Of a DNA stretch of 64,000 nt, positions 54,142-63,043 are shown piece by piece. The notes below the pieces were generated by a model. The model did no database searches. It worked only from the letters and a program-made list of their open reading frames with translations, and had not been told where the DNA came from. Origin of the DNA: Enterococcus silesiacus (GTDB taxonomy: Bacteria; Bacillota; Bacilli; Lactobacillales; Enterococcaceae). Numbering within the stretch: the first letter of the stretch is position 1; every line of letters starts with the position of its first letter. The translations under genes and the position numbers were made by a program. The stretch is taken from positions 310,001-374,000 of the forward strand of contig CP013614.1 in NCBI GenBank assembly GCA_001465115.1, given 5' to 3'.

Positions 54142-54483
54142 TTATTTTCTTATTTGTTCCTCTAACCGAAATAAAACGATTTTTTGGATCAATTCTACAG
54201 GTAGTTCTTTGTCAATAGGGAATTGAATCGCACCTTTACTTGTTTTGAAGCCAGTCAACTCAGGTTTAAACGCCTCAATAGCTGCAGGAGCAGGATAAAA
54301 ACCAATATGATTTTTCATATTAGCAAAATGGACTAAATTACCATTTAAATAGAAAGTTGGCATGCCATATGCTATTTTCTCTGTAGCTTCCGGGGCAAGT
54401 TGTTTGATCACAGTATAAAGCTGTTGCAGTTTTTCTTGACGATCTTTCGGCGTGTTTGAGATATACTTTTCAATAATAGTCAT
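54142..54483 (-). CDS. DUF1801/YdhG-like protein
   Basis: This 113-residue protein has the YdhG/DUF1801 fold pattern (EKIAYGMPTFYLNGNLVHFANMKNHIGFYP broken by short turns, then IQFPIDKELP). Some relatives are frataxin-like iron chaperones (Fra/YdhG of Bacillus), but DUF1801 members are diverse. It is divergent from two related genes at 54592-55778. Confidence 0.78.
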   Translation of the reverse strand: MTIIEKYISNTPKDRQEKLQQLYTVIKQLAPEATEKIAYGMPTFYLNGNLVHFANMKNHIGFYPAPAAIEAFKPELTGFKTSKGAIQFPIDKELPVELIQKIVLFRLEEQIRK

Positions 54484-54591
54484 AGTATTGACCTGCTTTC
54501 TTAGTAGTCTTGATTTGAGTATACCATGTTAGGCTGCAGGATGGATTTCTTTTGATTAAAGTCTAGAGGAAGTGAAGGAAGTAATCGTTTT

Positions 54592-55311
54592 ATGGTACAC
54601 TATCAGTGGATTATAGAACAGAAAGAGAGACTGGAATTAATGGGGAAATCGATTGTTGAAAAATTGAATTTAATGCGTTATTTAAGTAAAGTAGTAGTGA
54701 ATCGTCCAAATCAAACGTATCTATCAGAATTAAAAGTATTTTCAAAACAGCTTCCAGCAGCACCAGTGGACTTGATTTTTGTTTTTGTAACAACAATGGC
54801 AGAATTTGAACAGATCGTGGCAGAGGTCATTTTAAAACAACTGCTTAATGAAGACGGCGTCCTTTTTGTAGCATACCCCAAAAAAGGCAATAAAAGCTAC
54901 CAAACCTTTGTTCATCGGGATGAAATCTTTCCAGCGCTTCAAGTTGATGATAGTGATGGCTACATAAAAAATAGTACGTTAAAATTTAATCGTATGGTTA
55001 GTTTGGACGAGACGTTTACAGTAACGGGGATGAAAAATGTTAAAAAAACAACTAAATCAGCATCTACAAGCAGTGCTCGCGTAGAAGATTATGTTCAGTT
55101 TATACCAGCAGTAGAAGCAATACTAGAAAGTTCTAAGGAAGCCAAAGAGGCGTTTGATCAATTAACTCCAGGGTATAAAAAAGATTGGACTAGGTATATA
55201 TTTAGTGCTAAACAAGCCGCAACGCAAGAAAAAAGAAAAAATGAAATGATTGATATTTTAGAAAAAGGGTTTAAGTCTAAAGAGCTATATCGTCAGTTCT
55301 TAACAAAGTAA
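54592..55311 (+). CDS. YdeI/OmdA-type protein
   Basis: The 239 residues end in the YdeI/OmpD-associated C-terminal domain (EAIL, FDQLTPGYKKDWTRYI, AATQEKRKNEMIDILEKG). The N-terminal 130 residues are a separate alpha/beta region that I do not recognise. Bacterial YdeI-like proteins have been linked to bacteriocin and antimicrobial peptide tolerance, but the role here is unknown. It has a GAAGGAAG site and is followed 14 bases later by a DUF1801 gene. Confidence 0.65.
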   Translation: MVHYQWIIEQKERLELMGKSIVEKLNLMRYLSKVVVNRPNQTYLSELKVFSKQLPAAPVDLIFVFVTTMAEFEQIVAEVILKQLLNEDGVLFVAYPKKGNKSYQTFVHRDEIFPALQVDDSDGYIKNSTLKFNRMVSLDETFTVTGMKNVKKTTKSASTSSARVEDYVQFIPAVEAILESSKEAKEAFDQLTPGYKKDWTRYIFSAKQAATQEKRKNEMIDILEKGFKSKELYRQFLTK

Positions 55312-55325
55312 AGGAGGCGACTATC

Positions 55326-55778
55326 ATGGATGAAGTACAAGAGTATATAGAAAAAATCGATAGTAAATGGCAAGAGGCTTATCAAGATCTTGCTAAAGTT
55401 ATTGCTGAAAACATACCGGAAGGCTTTGTGTTACAGATGCAATACGGGATGCCAACGTATGTTGTTCCTTTAAGTGTTTTTCCAGAGGGTTATCTGGGGA
55501 GAAAAGATGAACCACTGTCATTTATCAGTGTAGCTGCTCAGAAAAAGCACTTATCTCTGTATCATATGGGCATCATGGGGAATAAAGACTTGTTAGCTTG
55601 GTTTCAAACAGAATATCAAAAGGTGGTTCCGACGAAATTGAATATGGGGAAAAGTTGCATTCGGTTCAGTAATCCGAAAAATATTCCTTATGAATTAGTC
55701 GGAGAATTAGTTGGTAAAATTTCCATGGAAGAATGGGTCGCTAGTTATACCCGTTTTGCAGAAAAAAGTAAGAAGTAG
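55326..55778 (+). CDS. DUF1801 protein
   Basis: The 150 residues carry the DUF1801 pattern (QMQYGMPTYVVP, SFISVAAQKKHLSLYHMG, MGKSCIRFSNPKNIP). It forms a short operon with the YdeI-like gene and is a distant relative of the gene at 54142 on the other strand. AAAGGAGG precedes ATG 55326. No catalytic motif is evident. Confidence 0.75.
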   Translation: MDEVQEYIEKIDSKWQEAYQDLAKVIAENIPEGFVLQMQYGMPTYVVPLSVFPEGYLGRKDEPLSFISVAAQKKHLSLYHMGIMGNKDLLAWFQTEYQKVVPTKLNMGKSCIRFSNPKNIPYELVGELVGKISMEEWVASYTRFAEKSKK

Positions 55779-55894
55779 ACACCGCTTTATTAAAGAAGCA
55801 AAAAGATTGTTTTTTCTGAGGGTTTCACGTACTCTTTTAAAGGACACAGAATTTTTATGAGTATATGTAAAGATAGTTAGTTGAAAAGTGTACT

Positions 55895-56058
55895 AGTTTT
55901 TCAGTTGAGGCTGAATGAACCTGTTCAGCTTTTAATCATATCTAGCTACGCAGGCTAGCCCTTTGGAAAAAAGATAAAATATACCTGTGGCTAAAAGCGT
56001 CACAAACATATTTTCCTATTTTTCTGTCAGGGCTGAACGAGCCCGCTGAGCTTTTAAA
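55895..56058 (+). repeat. Structured repeat family A, partial plus one full unit upstream of nfo
   Basis: A 3' half copy (about 55895-55934: TTTTTCAGTTGAGGCTGAATGA split, ending CAGCTTTT) precedes a full unit (about 55936-56058). In the full unit GCAGGCT-AGCCCT pairs with AGGGCT-gaacg-AGCCCGC with one mismatch, and the centre pairs AAAATAT..TGTG with CACA..ATATTTT. It ends just before TTAGGAGG of nfo. The first 110 bases after the DUF1801 gene hold no recognised feature. Confidence 0.8.
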
Positions 56059-56073
56059 ATTAGGAGGATCATT

Positions 56074-56967
56074 ATGTTATTAGGTTCACATGTTAGTATG
56101 AGTGGTAAAAAAATGTTATTAGGTTCAGCGGAAGAGGCTGCGAGTTATGGATCAACGACTTTTATGATCTATACAGGTGCGCCGCAAAATACACGCCGTA
56201 AACCTGTCGAAGAGATGAATATTGAAGCAGGTCAAAAATTTATGGCTGAGCATGATTTAAGTAATATTGTGGTTCATGCACCTTATATCATTAATTTAGG
56301 CAATACGATCAAATTAGAAAATTTTGGTTTTGCCACTTCATTTTTGCGTCAGGAAATTGAACGTGCTCATGCTTTAGGGGCAACTCAAATCACACTACAC
56401 CCAGGAGCTCATGTTGGCGCTGGTGTGGATGCCGGCTTGAAACAGATCATCAAAGGGCTTGATGAAGTGCTGTGGAAAGAACAAGTACCGCAAATTGCAT
56501 TAGAAACTATGGCAGGTAAAGGGACTGAGCTAGGTCGTACGTTTGAAGAGCTGGCAACGATCATCGAAGGTGTTAAGTTGAATGAAAAATTATCTGTCAC
56601 AATGGATACTTGTCATATTAATGATGCTGGTTATAATGTAAAAGATGATTTTGATGGTGTTTTGGAAGAGTTTGATAAAATCATCGGCTTAGATCGTTTA
56701 AAAGTTGTCCATGTCAATGATTCTAAAAATCCGATGGGCTCTCATAAAGACCGCCATGCGAATATCGGTTTTGGGACGATCGGGTTTGATGCATTAAATA
56801 AAGTGGTTCATCATGAAAAATTGAAAGATCTGCCTAAAATTTTAGAAACACCATATGTGGGTGCTGACAAAAAGACAAGCAAAGCGCCATACGGTTATGA
56901 GATAGCTATGTTAAAATCACAAACATTTGATCCAGATTTATTGGAAAAGATTGAAGCTCAAAGTTAA
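56074..56967 (+). CDS. nfo: Deoxyribonuclease IV (endonuclease IV)
   Basis: This 297-residue AP endonuclease has zinc ligands spread as expected: VVHAPY (near 70), [14 protein letters not shown] TLHPGAHVG (near 110), ETMAGKG (near 148), [11 protein letters not shown] (near 180), [23 protein letters not shown] (near 213, split by turns) and ETPYV. It nicks abasic sites in base excision repair. TTAGGAGG precedes ATG 56074. Confidence 0.95.
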   Translation: MLLGSHVSMSGKKMLLGSAEEAASYGSTTFMIYTGAPQNTRRKPVEEMNIEAGQKFMAEHDLSNIVVHAPYIINLGNTIKLENFGFATSFLRQEIERAHALGATQITLHPGAHVGAGVDAGLKQIIKGLDEVLWKEQVPQIALETMAGKGTELGRTFEELATIIEGVKLNEKLSVTMDTCHINDAGYNVKDDFDGVLEEFDKIIGLDRLKVVHVNDSKNPMGSHKDRHANIGFGTIGFDALNKVVHHEKLKDLPKILETPYVGADKKTSKAPYGYEIAMLKSQTFDPDLLEKIEAQS

Positions 56968-57183
56968 AGGCCAGACCGTTTAATTGATTTAATTTTAAAG
57001 GGAAAGGGTTTTATGTAAATTTCTTGTGAGGAATATGACAAAAGACCTTTTCTTTTTGGTCTGTTTCTAGTAAAATGGTTTCTTGAGAGTAATTTAATAA
57101 ATATAGGGACAAAGAGTCCTAATAAAAATTGGAAATATAGGTTTAATAAGAATAGTGACTGCAACTTATAATCAGCAGAAGTT

Positions 57184-57212
57184 CTTATTCAGCTTTTCTA
57201 ATAGAAAGGAGA
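57184..57212 (+). repeat. Possible remnant of structured repeat family A
   Basis: TTCAGCTTTTCTAATAGAAAGGAG resembles the 3' end of the gpsA array (TTCAGCTTTTCTTATTTCGAAAGGAG, here cited across its own gap). The paired arms are missing, so this is at most a fossil. It again lies directly before a ribosome binding site. Confidence 0.35.
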
Positions 57213-57219
57213 GATTTAT

Positions 57220-57441
57220 ATGTCAACAGGTTTAGTAGTATTGATCGCGATTATCGCTTTATTAGCAGGTGCAGCAGGTGGATTTTTCCTTGCGCGCAAA
57301 TATATGCAAGATTATTTTAAAAAGAATCCTCCCGTTAATGAGGAAATGTTACGAATGATGATGATGTCTATGGGACAAAAACCTTCTGAGAAGAAGATAC
57401 GTCAAATGATGCAGCAAATGAAGAACCAAGGAGACAAATAG
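57220..57441 (+). CDS. YneF/UPF0154 family membrane protein
   Basis: The 73 residues have one N-terminal membrane segment and the UPF0154 pattern: [35 protein letters not shown] in short pieces, ending in a charged tail. Function is unknown. AAAGGAGAG precedes ATG 57220, and a terminator follows. Confidence 0.9.
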   Translation: MSTGLVVLIAIIALLAGAAGGFFLARKYMQDYFKKNPPVNEEMLRMMMMSMGQKPSEKKIRQMMQQMKNQGDK

Positions 57442-57474
57442 GTTTTTTAGAGGCTATTCATAATTCAAGAGCAC

Positions 57475-57504
57475 AACGGGCCGATTTTTTGGTCCGTTTT
57501 TTTT
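57475..57504 (+). terminator. Terminator of the UPF0154 gene
   Basis: AACGGGCC pairs with GGTCCGTT (one wobble) across eight bases and is followed by a run of T. Confidence 0.88.
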
Positions 57505-57541
57505 GCACTTATTTTTAATAAATGAAAGGAGTTGTATTAAA

Positions 57542-57580
57542 ATGGGCAAACAACAAATGAAAGATGTGAGCGCACAGTAG
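57542..57580 (+). CDS. Putative 12-residue leader peptide upstream of the ABC exporter
   Basis: ATG 57542 with an AAAGGAG site ten bases upstream opens a 12-codon frame (MGKQQMKDVSAQ) ending at TAG 57578-57580. It stops 25 bases before the exporter start. It may be a translational attenuator of the exporter or the remnant of a longer gene. Confidence 0.4.
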   Translation: MGKQQMKDVSAQ

Positions 57581-57605
57581 TTAATTTAGAAAAGGAGAAT
57601 GGTAC

Positions 57606-59357
57606 ATGTCTATATTTAAGAAATTAGGGTGGTTTTTCAAACAAGAGAAAAAAAGTTATGTTATTGGGGTTTTTTCATTAGTAATGGTAGCACTTGTTCA
57701 GTTAGTTCCACCTAAAGTGATCGGCATTGTTGTTGATAAAATTGCAGATAAAGATTTGACGATCAAGCCAATTTTATTTTGGATTGGGATTTTATTAGCG
57801 GCAGCCGTAGCGCAATACGTTTTTCGTTATATTTGGCGAATTTATATTTGGGGGAGCGCTGCAAGGCTAGAAAAGGATTTGAGACGGCAATTATTCCATC
57901 ACTTTACAAAAATGGACAGTGTTTTTTATCAGAAATATCGAACTGGTGATTTGATGGCACATGCAACGAATGATTTGAATGCGATTCAAAATGTTGCTGG
58001 AGCAGGAATTTTAACATTTGCGGATTCATTGATCACAGGTGGGGCAACGATTATTGCCATGGTTTTATTTGTTGATTGGCGTTTAACTTTGATTGCGTTG
58101 ATCCCTCTGCCATTATTGGCTGTGACATCAAGAGTTCTAGGCTCAAAATTACATGATGCCTTCAGAGATTCGCAAGCGGCCTTTTCAACGATCAATGATA
58201 AAACGCAAGAGAGTATTACCGGAATGAAAGTGATTAAAACCTTTGGGCAAGAAAAGGAAGATATCCAAGATTTTACCGATAAAATCGATGATGCAATCGT
58301 TAAAAATAAACGAGTAAATTTTCTAGATGCATTATTTGATCCATTCATTACGTTGATCATTGGGATCTCTTATGTGTTAACAATCATCATGGGCGGACGC
58401 TTTATCATGGAAGGGACAATTACGATCGGACAATTGATTTCATTTATAAGTTATATTGGAATGCTCGTTTGGCCGATGTTTGCGATTGGCCGTTTATTTA
58501 ATGTGTTGGAGCGTGGGAATGCCAGTTATGATCGTGTCAATGAATTATTGCATGAAAGAACACATATCATTGAAAAAAAAGATGCGATCCAAACACCAGC
58601 AAAAGGTCAATTATCAATGGAAGTCGCTCAGTTTACGTATCCTAAAGATGATCATGTAACGTTAGAACAAATCAAATTTGCTGTGGGTGTTGGTGAGACG
58701 TTAGGAATTGTCGGTAAAACGGGTGCCGGAAAAACAACGATTCTAAAATTATTGATGCGTGAATATGATCATTATCAAGGTCGTGTGACGTTTGGTGGTC
58801 ACGATATCAAAGATTATTCATTGGATGCGTTGATGCATTCGATAGGGTATGTTCCTCAAGACCATTTTCTGTTTTCAATGACGGTACGAGATAATATTCG
58901 TTTTGCTAACCCTGATTTTACGGAAGAAAAAGTTGAACAAGCAGCAGAAATGGCTTTCATTAATAATGAAATCAAAGCTTTTCCTAAAGGCTATGATACC
59001 TTGGTTGGAGAACGCGGTGTTTCGCTATCTGGTGGTCAAAAGCAACGGATTTCGATAGCTAGAGCCTTGATTCTAGATCCAGAATTGTTGATTTTAGACG
59101 ATGCTTTATCGGCAGTCGATGCTAAAACAGAAGAAGCCATTCTTTCGAATTTAAAAGAAGCGAGAAAAGAAAAAACAACGATCATTGCAGCTCACAGATT
59201 AAGTAGTGTGATGCATGCAAAAGAAATCATTGTTTTAGATGAAGGCAAAATTGTTGAGCGTGGTACCCATCAAGAGCTGTTACGCTTGGCTGGTTGGTAC
59301 AAACGTATGTGGGATAAACAACAATTAGAAGCGAAAATTGAAGGGAGTGAAGCGTAA
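57606..59357 (+). CDS. ABC exporter subunit with degenerate Walker B (YheI-type)
   Basis: This 583-residue half-transporter has six membrane segments (about 15-310) and an ATPase domain with Walker A GKTGAGKTT, intact signature LSGGQKQRISIARAL, and Walker B LLILDDALSAVD, in which Asp replaces the catalytic Glu. This is the degenerate-site partner of a heterodimeric multidrug-type exporter. It overlaps the next gene by one base (TAATG). The substrate is unknown. Confidence 0.9.
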   Translation: MSIFKKLGWFFKQEKKSYVIGVFSLVMVALVQLVPPKVIGIVVDKIADKDLTIKPILFWIGILLAAAVAQYVFRYIWRIYIWGSAARLEKDLRRQLFHHFTKMDSVFYQKYRTGDLMAHATNDLNAIQNVAGAGILTFADSLITGGATIIAMVLFVDWRLTLIALIPLPLLAVTSRVLGSKLHDAFRDSQAAFSTINDKTQESITGMKVIKTFGQEKEDIQDFTDKIDDAIVKNKRVNFLDALFDPFITLIIGISYVLTIIMGGRFIMEGTITIGQLISFISYIGMLVWPMFAIGRLFNVLERGNASYDRVNELLHERTHIIEKKDAIQTPAKGQLSMEVAQFTYPKDDHVTLEQIKFAVGVGETLGIVGKTGAGKTTILKLLMREYDHYQGRVTFGGHDIKDYSLDALMHSIGYVPQDHFLFSMTVRDNIRFANPDFTEEKVEQAAEMAFINNEIKAFPKGYDTLVGERGVSLSGGQKQRISIARALILDPELLILDDALSAVDAKTEEAILSNLKEARKEKTTIIAAHRLSSVMHAKEIIVLDEGKIVERGTHQELLRLAGWYKRMWDKQQLEAKIEGSEA

Positions 59358-61141
59358 TGGAAGAAAAATATGAATCAGAATGGACAAAATCAGTCCCTTT
59401 AAAAGAGCAAGTTTCGATTGTTAAACAGTTGCTTAAATTTGCTAAACCATTTCGTCGGACATTTTTAACTGCGATTTTGTTTGCATTGTTTCTTTCGGTG
59501 ATCAATATAATGTTACCGAGGATCATTCAAATATTTATGGATGACTATTTAACACCGAAGACTGCAACAAACCAAGTGATTCTCTTATTTGCTGGGTTGT
59601 ATCTTTTCGGTGTGATTATTAAAAGTATTGTCTGGTTTTTCCAGTGGTTTTTATATTCAACTGCTTCACTAAAAACCTATCAGTATATTCGCGTGAAATT
59701 GTTTGAAAAACTGCAAACATTAGGAATGCGTTATTTTGATCAAACACCAGCAGGTTCGATCGTGTCTCGTGTAACGAATGATACGGAAACACTATTTGAA
59801 TTTTGGTATGTCTTTTTGATGGTATTGACGGGGATTTTTGCTGTAGTTTCCTCCTTTATTGCTATGTTTCAAATCAGTGGGAAAATTGCATTATATAACT
59901 TGATTTTCTTGCCGATTTTATTGATTGTAATTTGGTACTATCAAAAATTTAGTTCAAGAATTTACAGAAGTATGCGGGAAAAATTAAGCCAACTGAATAC
60001 AAAATTGAATGAATACATTTCTGGTATGCAAATCATTCAACAGTTTAGACAAGAACATCGCTTAGAAAAAGAGTTTGAAGAAACGAACAATGATTATTTA
60101 CGAACACGCTTTTCAATGATCAAAACGAATTCATTGCTGTTAGGTCCAATCATTAATTTCCTTTATACGTTGGCAATTGCGTTAACGCTGACATTATTTG
60201 GCTATGATGCGTTACATTCTCCTGTAGAAGTAGGGATGATTTATGCGTTTGTGACGTATGTACAAGCATTCTTCAATCCAATGACACAAATGATGGATTT
60301 CCTCAGTGTTTTTACGGATGGGATGGTTGCTGGCAGTCGGATTTTGAAAATTTTTGATAACGACGAGTTAACGCCACAGCAAAATATTGGGGCAAATTCA
60401 GAAATTATTCGCGGGAAAATTGAATTTCGTAATGTTAGTTTTTCTTATGATGGTCAGAATAAGGTCTTGAAGAATATCAGCTTTATTGCCAATCCAGGTG
60501 AAACGGTCGCATTGATCGGCCATACAGGGAGCGGTAAAAGCTCGATCATCAATGTATTGATGCGCTTTTATGAATTTTATGAAGGTGAAATTTTGATCGA
60601 CGATCGTGATATTCGTGATTATTCGTTGCCTGAATTAAGGAAGAAAATGGGCTTGGTTTTACAAGATGCTTTTATGTTTTATGGGGATATCGCAGGAAAT
60701 ATTCGGATGTTGAATCCGGAAATCACAGATGAACAAATCAAAGAAGCTGCAAAATTTGTGCAGGCTGATAAATTTATTGAAACCTTACCAAAAAAATATC
60801 ATGCAAAAGTAATTGAACGTGGAGCCAGTTATTCAAGTGGGCAGCGCCAATTGATTTCATTTGCCAGAACGATTGTAACAGATCCTAAGATTCTTGTATT
60901 AGATGAGGCGACGGCTAATATTGATACTGAAACGGAAGGATTGATCCAAGAAGGTTTGGCCAACATGCGTCAAGGTCGAACAACCATTGCGATTGCGCAT
61001 CGTTTGTCTACCATTCGTGATGCCGATCTGATTTTAGTCTTGGACAAAGGACGAATCGTAGAACGTGGCAATCATGATAATTTATTAGTCCAACATGGTT
61101 TGTATGCAGATATGTATAAGCTACAAAATAGTGAAGGGTAG
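59357..61141 (+). CDS. ABC exporter subunit with canonical Walker B (YheH-type)
   Basis: This 594-residue half-transporter has six membrane segments (about 30-330), Walker A GHTGSGKSS and canonical Walker B ILVLDEATANID, but a degenerate signature YSSGQRQLISFARTI. Combined with its partner, one composite ATP site is catalytic and the other degenerate, as in EfrCD, TM287/288 and LmrCD. It is translationally coupled to the first subunit and ends at a terminator. Confidence 0.9.
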   Translation: MEEKYESEWTKSVPLKEQVSIVKQLLKFAKPFRRTFLTAILFALFLSVINIMLPRIIQIFMDDYLTPKTATNQVILLFAGLYLFGVIIKSIVWFFQWFLYSTASLKTYQYIRVKLFEKLQTLGMRYFDQTPAGSIVSRVTNDTETLFEFWYVFLMVLTGIFAVVSSFIAMFQISGKIALYNLIFLPILLIVIWYYQKFSSRIYRSMREKLSQLNTKLNEYISGMQIIQQFRQEHRLEKEFEETNNDYLRTRFSMIKTNSLLLGPIINFLYTLAIALTLTLFGYDALHSPVEVGMIYAFVTYVQAFFNPMTQMMDFLSVFTDGMVAGSRILKIFDNDELTPQQNIGANSEIIRGKIEFRNVSFSYDGQNKVLKNISFIANPGETVALIGHTGSGKSSIINVLMRFYEFYEGEILIDDRDIRDYSLPELRKKMGLVLQDAFMFYGDIAGNIRMLNPEITDEQIKEAAKFVQADKFIETLPKKYHAKVIERGASYSSGQRQLISFARTIVTDPKILVLDEATANIDTETEGLIQEGLANMRQGRTTIAIAHRLSTIRDADLILVLDKGRIVERGNHDNLLVQHGLYADMYKLQNSEG

Positions 61142-61144
61142 AAT

Positions 61145-61193
61145 AAAAAAAGGTTTAGGACTGACTTTAGGAGTTAGTTTTAAACCTTTTTAT
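61145..61193 (+). terminator. Terminator of the ABC exporter operon
   Basis: AAAAAGGTTTA pairs with TAAACCTTTTT, with an inner stem (GACT/AGTT region), followed by TATTT. Confidence 0.85.
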
Positions 61194-61241
61194 TTGCTTA
61201 TTAAAAGTAAGCGCAAAAATGCTGTTAACTAGAACAAAGCA

Positions 61242-61250
61242 TGCTATAAT
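61242..61250 (+). promoter_or_regulatory. Extended -10 promoter of trxB
   Basis: TGCTATAAT with a weak -35 (CTGTTA, 61222-61227, 17 bases away). The leader is about 115 bases and holds no clear structure. Confidence 0.65.
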
Positions 61251-61371
61251 GGAGAACGAAAATAAGTTATTGAAGCTATTTTTTACAGTTACTATCACTG
61301 GGCAGAAAGATAGACAATCCACTAGTTAAGTTGTAAAGTAAATGTACTTGAAAAATTCGGAGGTTGAAAAA

Positions 61372-62307
61372 ATGATGTATGATGTAATTATAATTGGAGC
61401 AGGACCTGCTGGTATGACTGCCGCTTTATATGCGTCACGTTCTAATCTTTCAGTATTGATGATCGAACGCGGTGCCCCAGGAGGCCAAATGAATAATACG
61501 GCTGAGGTTGAAAATTATCCAGGATTTGATTCGATCATGGGACCTGAGTTGGCTTATAAAATGTATGAAAATGTTGAGAAATTCGGTACTGAAAATGCAT
61601 ATGGTATTGTGATGGACATTAAAGATCAAGGTTCTTACAAAGAAGTGATCTGTGATGATAAAACATATCAAGCTAAAACTGTGATCATTGCTACAGGCTG
61701 TGAACATCGTAAATTAGGTGTTAAGGGAGAAGAAGAATTTGCTGGCCGCGGTGTTTCTTATTGTGCTGTATGTGACGGCGCATTTTTCCGTAATAGAAAA
61801 CTTTTAGTGATTGGTGGCGGTGATTCAGCTGTTGAAGAAGCAATTTATCTAACACAATTCGCTTCAGAAGTTGTGATCGTGCATCGTCGTGATGCATTAC
61901 GTGCGCAAAAAATCATTCAAGATCGTGCATTTGCTAATGAAAAAATCTCGTTTGAATGGAACACTGTTCTTGAGGAAATCACAGGAAATGACATGGTTGT
62001 GACCGGTGGGCAATTAAGAAATACCGTGACCGATGAAGTCAAAGAAATCCCAGCGGATGGTGTCTTTATCTATGTTGGACTTGATCCACTAACTGAACCA
62101 TTTAAAAAAGCTGGCTTGACGAATGCTGAGGGCTGGATCGAAACAGACCAAGACATGAAAACAAGCATGCCAGGGGTTTTTGCAATTGGAGATGTTCGTG
62201 AGAAAACATTACGTCAAATCACAACAGCCGTTGGTGAAGGTGGCATTGCCGGACAACAAGTCTATAAATATATTGAAGATATGGCAGAAGTTGAAGAAGT
62301 GAAATAA
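61372..62307 (+). CDS. trxB: Thioredoxin reductase
   Basis: This 311-residue flavoprotein has FAD motif IIIGAGPAGMTAALYASR near 5, redox pair CAVC (near 134, SYCAVCDGAFF), NADPH motif VIGGGDSAVEEAIYL (near 150) and the C-terminal FAIGDVREKTLRQ. It passes electrons from NADPH to thioredoxin. ATG 61372 has GGAGG eight bases upstream; the longer frame from 61342 is not used. Confidence 0.95.
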   Translation: MMYDVIIIGAGPAGMTAALYASRSNLSVLMIERGAPGGQMNNTAEVENYPGFDSIMGPELAYKMYENVEKFGTENAYGIVMDIKDQGSYKEVICDDKTYQAKTVIIATGCEHRKLGVKGEEEFAGRGVSYCAVCDGAFFRNRKLLVIGGGDSAVEEAIYLTQFASEVVIVHRRDALRAQKIIQDRAFANEKISFEWNTVLEEITGNDMVVTGGQLRNTVTDEVKEIPADGVFIYVGLDPLTEPFKKAGLTNAEGWIETDQDMKTSMPGVFAIGDVREKTLRQITTAVGEGGIAGQQVYKYIEDMAEVEEVK

Positions 62308-62351
62308 TTTAAACCTGTATATTCAAAAGATCAGGATGTTTTTACTGACCA

Positions 62352-62397
62352 AGATCTAAGTCAAAGCTTGATAAGTTTTGGCTTAGATCTATTTTTA
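62352..62397 (+). terminator. Terminator of trxB
   Basis: An 18-bp stem (AGATCTAAGTCAAAGCTT with wobbled complement) and a short loop are followed by ATTTTTAT. Confidence 0.85.
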
Positions 62398-62420
62398 TAC
62401 CGTCAGTGGGAGTGAAGGGA

Positions 62421-62492
62421 ATGATTCTTGATCTAAAAGCAATCGAAGAAATTGTTAATAATGAAAAGAATGCTGTCGGATTCTCTGGTTAA
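62421..62492 (+). pseudogene. Short ORF resembling a truncated thioredoxin-like N-terminus
   Basis: ATG 62421, with GGAG eight bases upstream, encodes 23 residues (MILDLKAIEEIVNNEK then NAVGFSG) before TAA. The start looks like the first helix of thioredoxin-family proteins (compare xxLDLKxIEEIVxNxxNAVxxFS), but the CxxC region is missing downstream in all frames. It could be a remnant or a small peptide. Confidence 0.35.
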
Positions 62493-62512
62493 AGCATGTT
62501 ACTTAACTTTTT

Positions 62513-62541
62513 CTGACATGACGCGTATTTAATGATAGAAT
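62513..62541 (+). promoter_or_regulatory. Promoter of the 118-residue protein gene
   Basis: CTGACA (62513-62518), 17 bases and TAGAAT (62536-62541) with an upstream TGA. Confidence 0.7.
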
Positions 62542-62599
62542 GAAAGAGTAGATTAGAATAAAATGAGAGAAATGGTTGGAAAAGGGGTGGGTTGAAACG

Positions 62600-62956
62600 A
62601 TGGAATACGAAGAAGATTGGTTTATGAGACAAGTAAAAGCTGCAGTGTTTAATCCATTTAAAAAAGTGTCAGAAGTTCAGGTCATGCCAATGATTCTAGT
62701 GACCGATGAAGGAACTGGAGAAAACTATTCGGTACCGATTCAAAGCTATCTTTCTGAGCTGATTTTGACATTACAAGTGAACCAAGCTGAAAACAGATTA
62801 TTTTCAGAGTCTAAACAGATGACGGATGCGCAATTTTTTGAGTTAGGAAACTGGTTTTATGACCTTGTAGAGAATTTATCTGATGAAGAATTAGAAACAG
62901 CAAATTTCTCAAGAGCTGAAATTGCTCAAGGTAGAGCAGAACTGGCTAACCAGTAA
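62600..62956 (+). CDS. Acidic protein of unknown function
   Basis: This 118-residue protein has no signal peptide or membrane segment. It is acidic at both ends, with a central PMILVTDEGTGENYSVPIQ stretch and helical second half (SYLSELILTLQVNQ, FFELGNWFYDLVENLSDEEL). I do not recognise the family. ATG 62600 follows AAAGGGG; TTG 62576 has no better support. It has its own promoter and precedes the M-box promoter. Confidence 0.7.
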   Translation: MEYEEDWFMRQVKAAVFNPFKKVSEVQVMPMILVTDEGTGENYSVPIQSYLSELILTLQVNQAENRLFSESKQMTDAQFFELGNWFYDLVENLSDEELETANFSRAEIAQGRAELANQ

Positions 62957-62993
62957 AAAGAAAAGTGATTTATTTTATGTATTGCTTTTTCTT

Positions 62994-63022
62994 TTGACAA
63001 TTGTAACTATATGAACTATGAT
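62994..63022 (+). promoter_or_regulatory. Strong promoter of the M-box/mgtA transcript
   Basis: Consensus TTGACA (62994-62999), 17 bases and TATGAT (63017-63022). Confidence 0.88.
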
Positions 63023-63043
63023 GAGTAAGGATTCAAAACTGAA

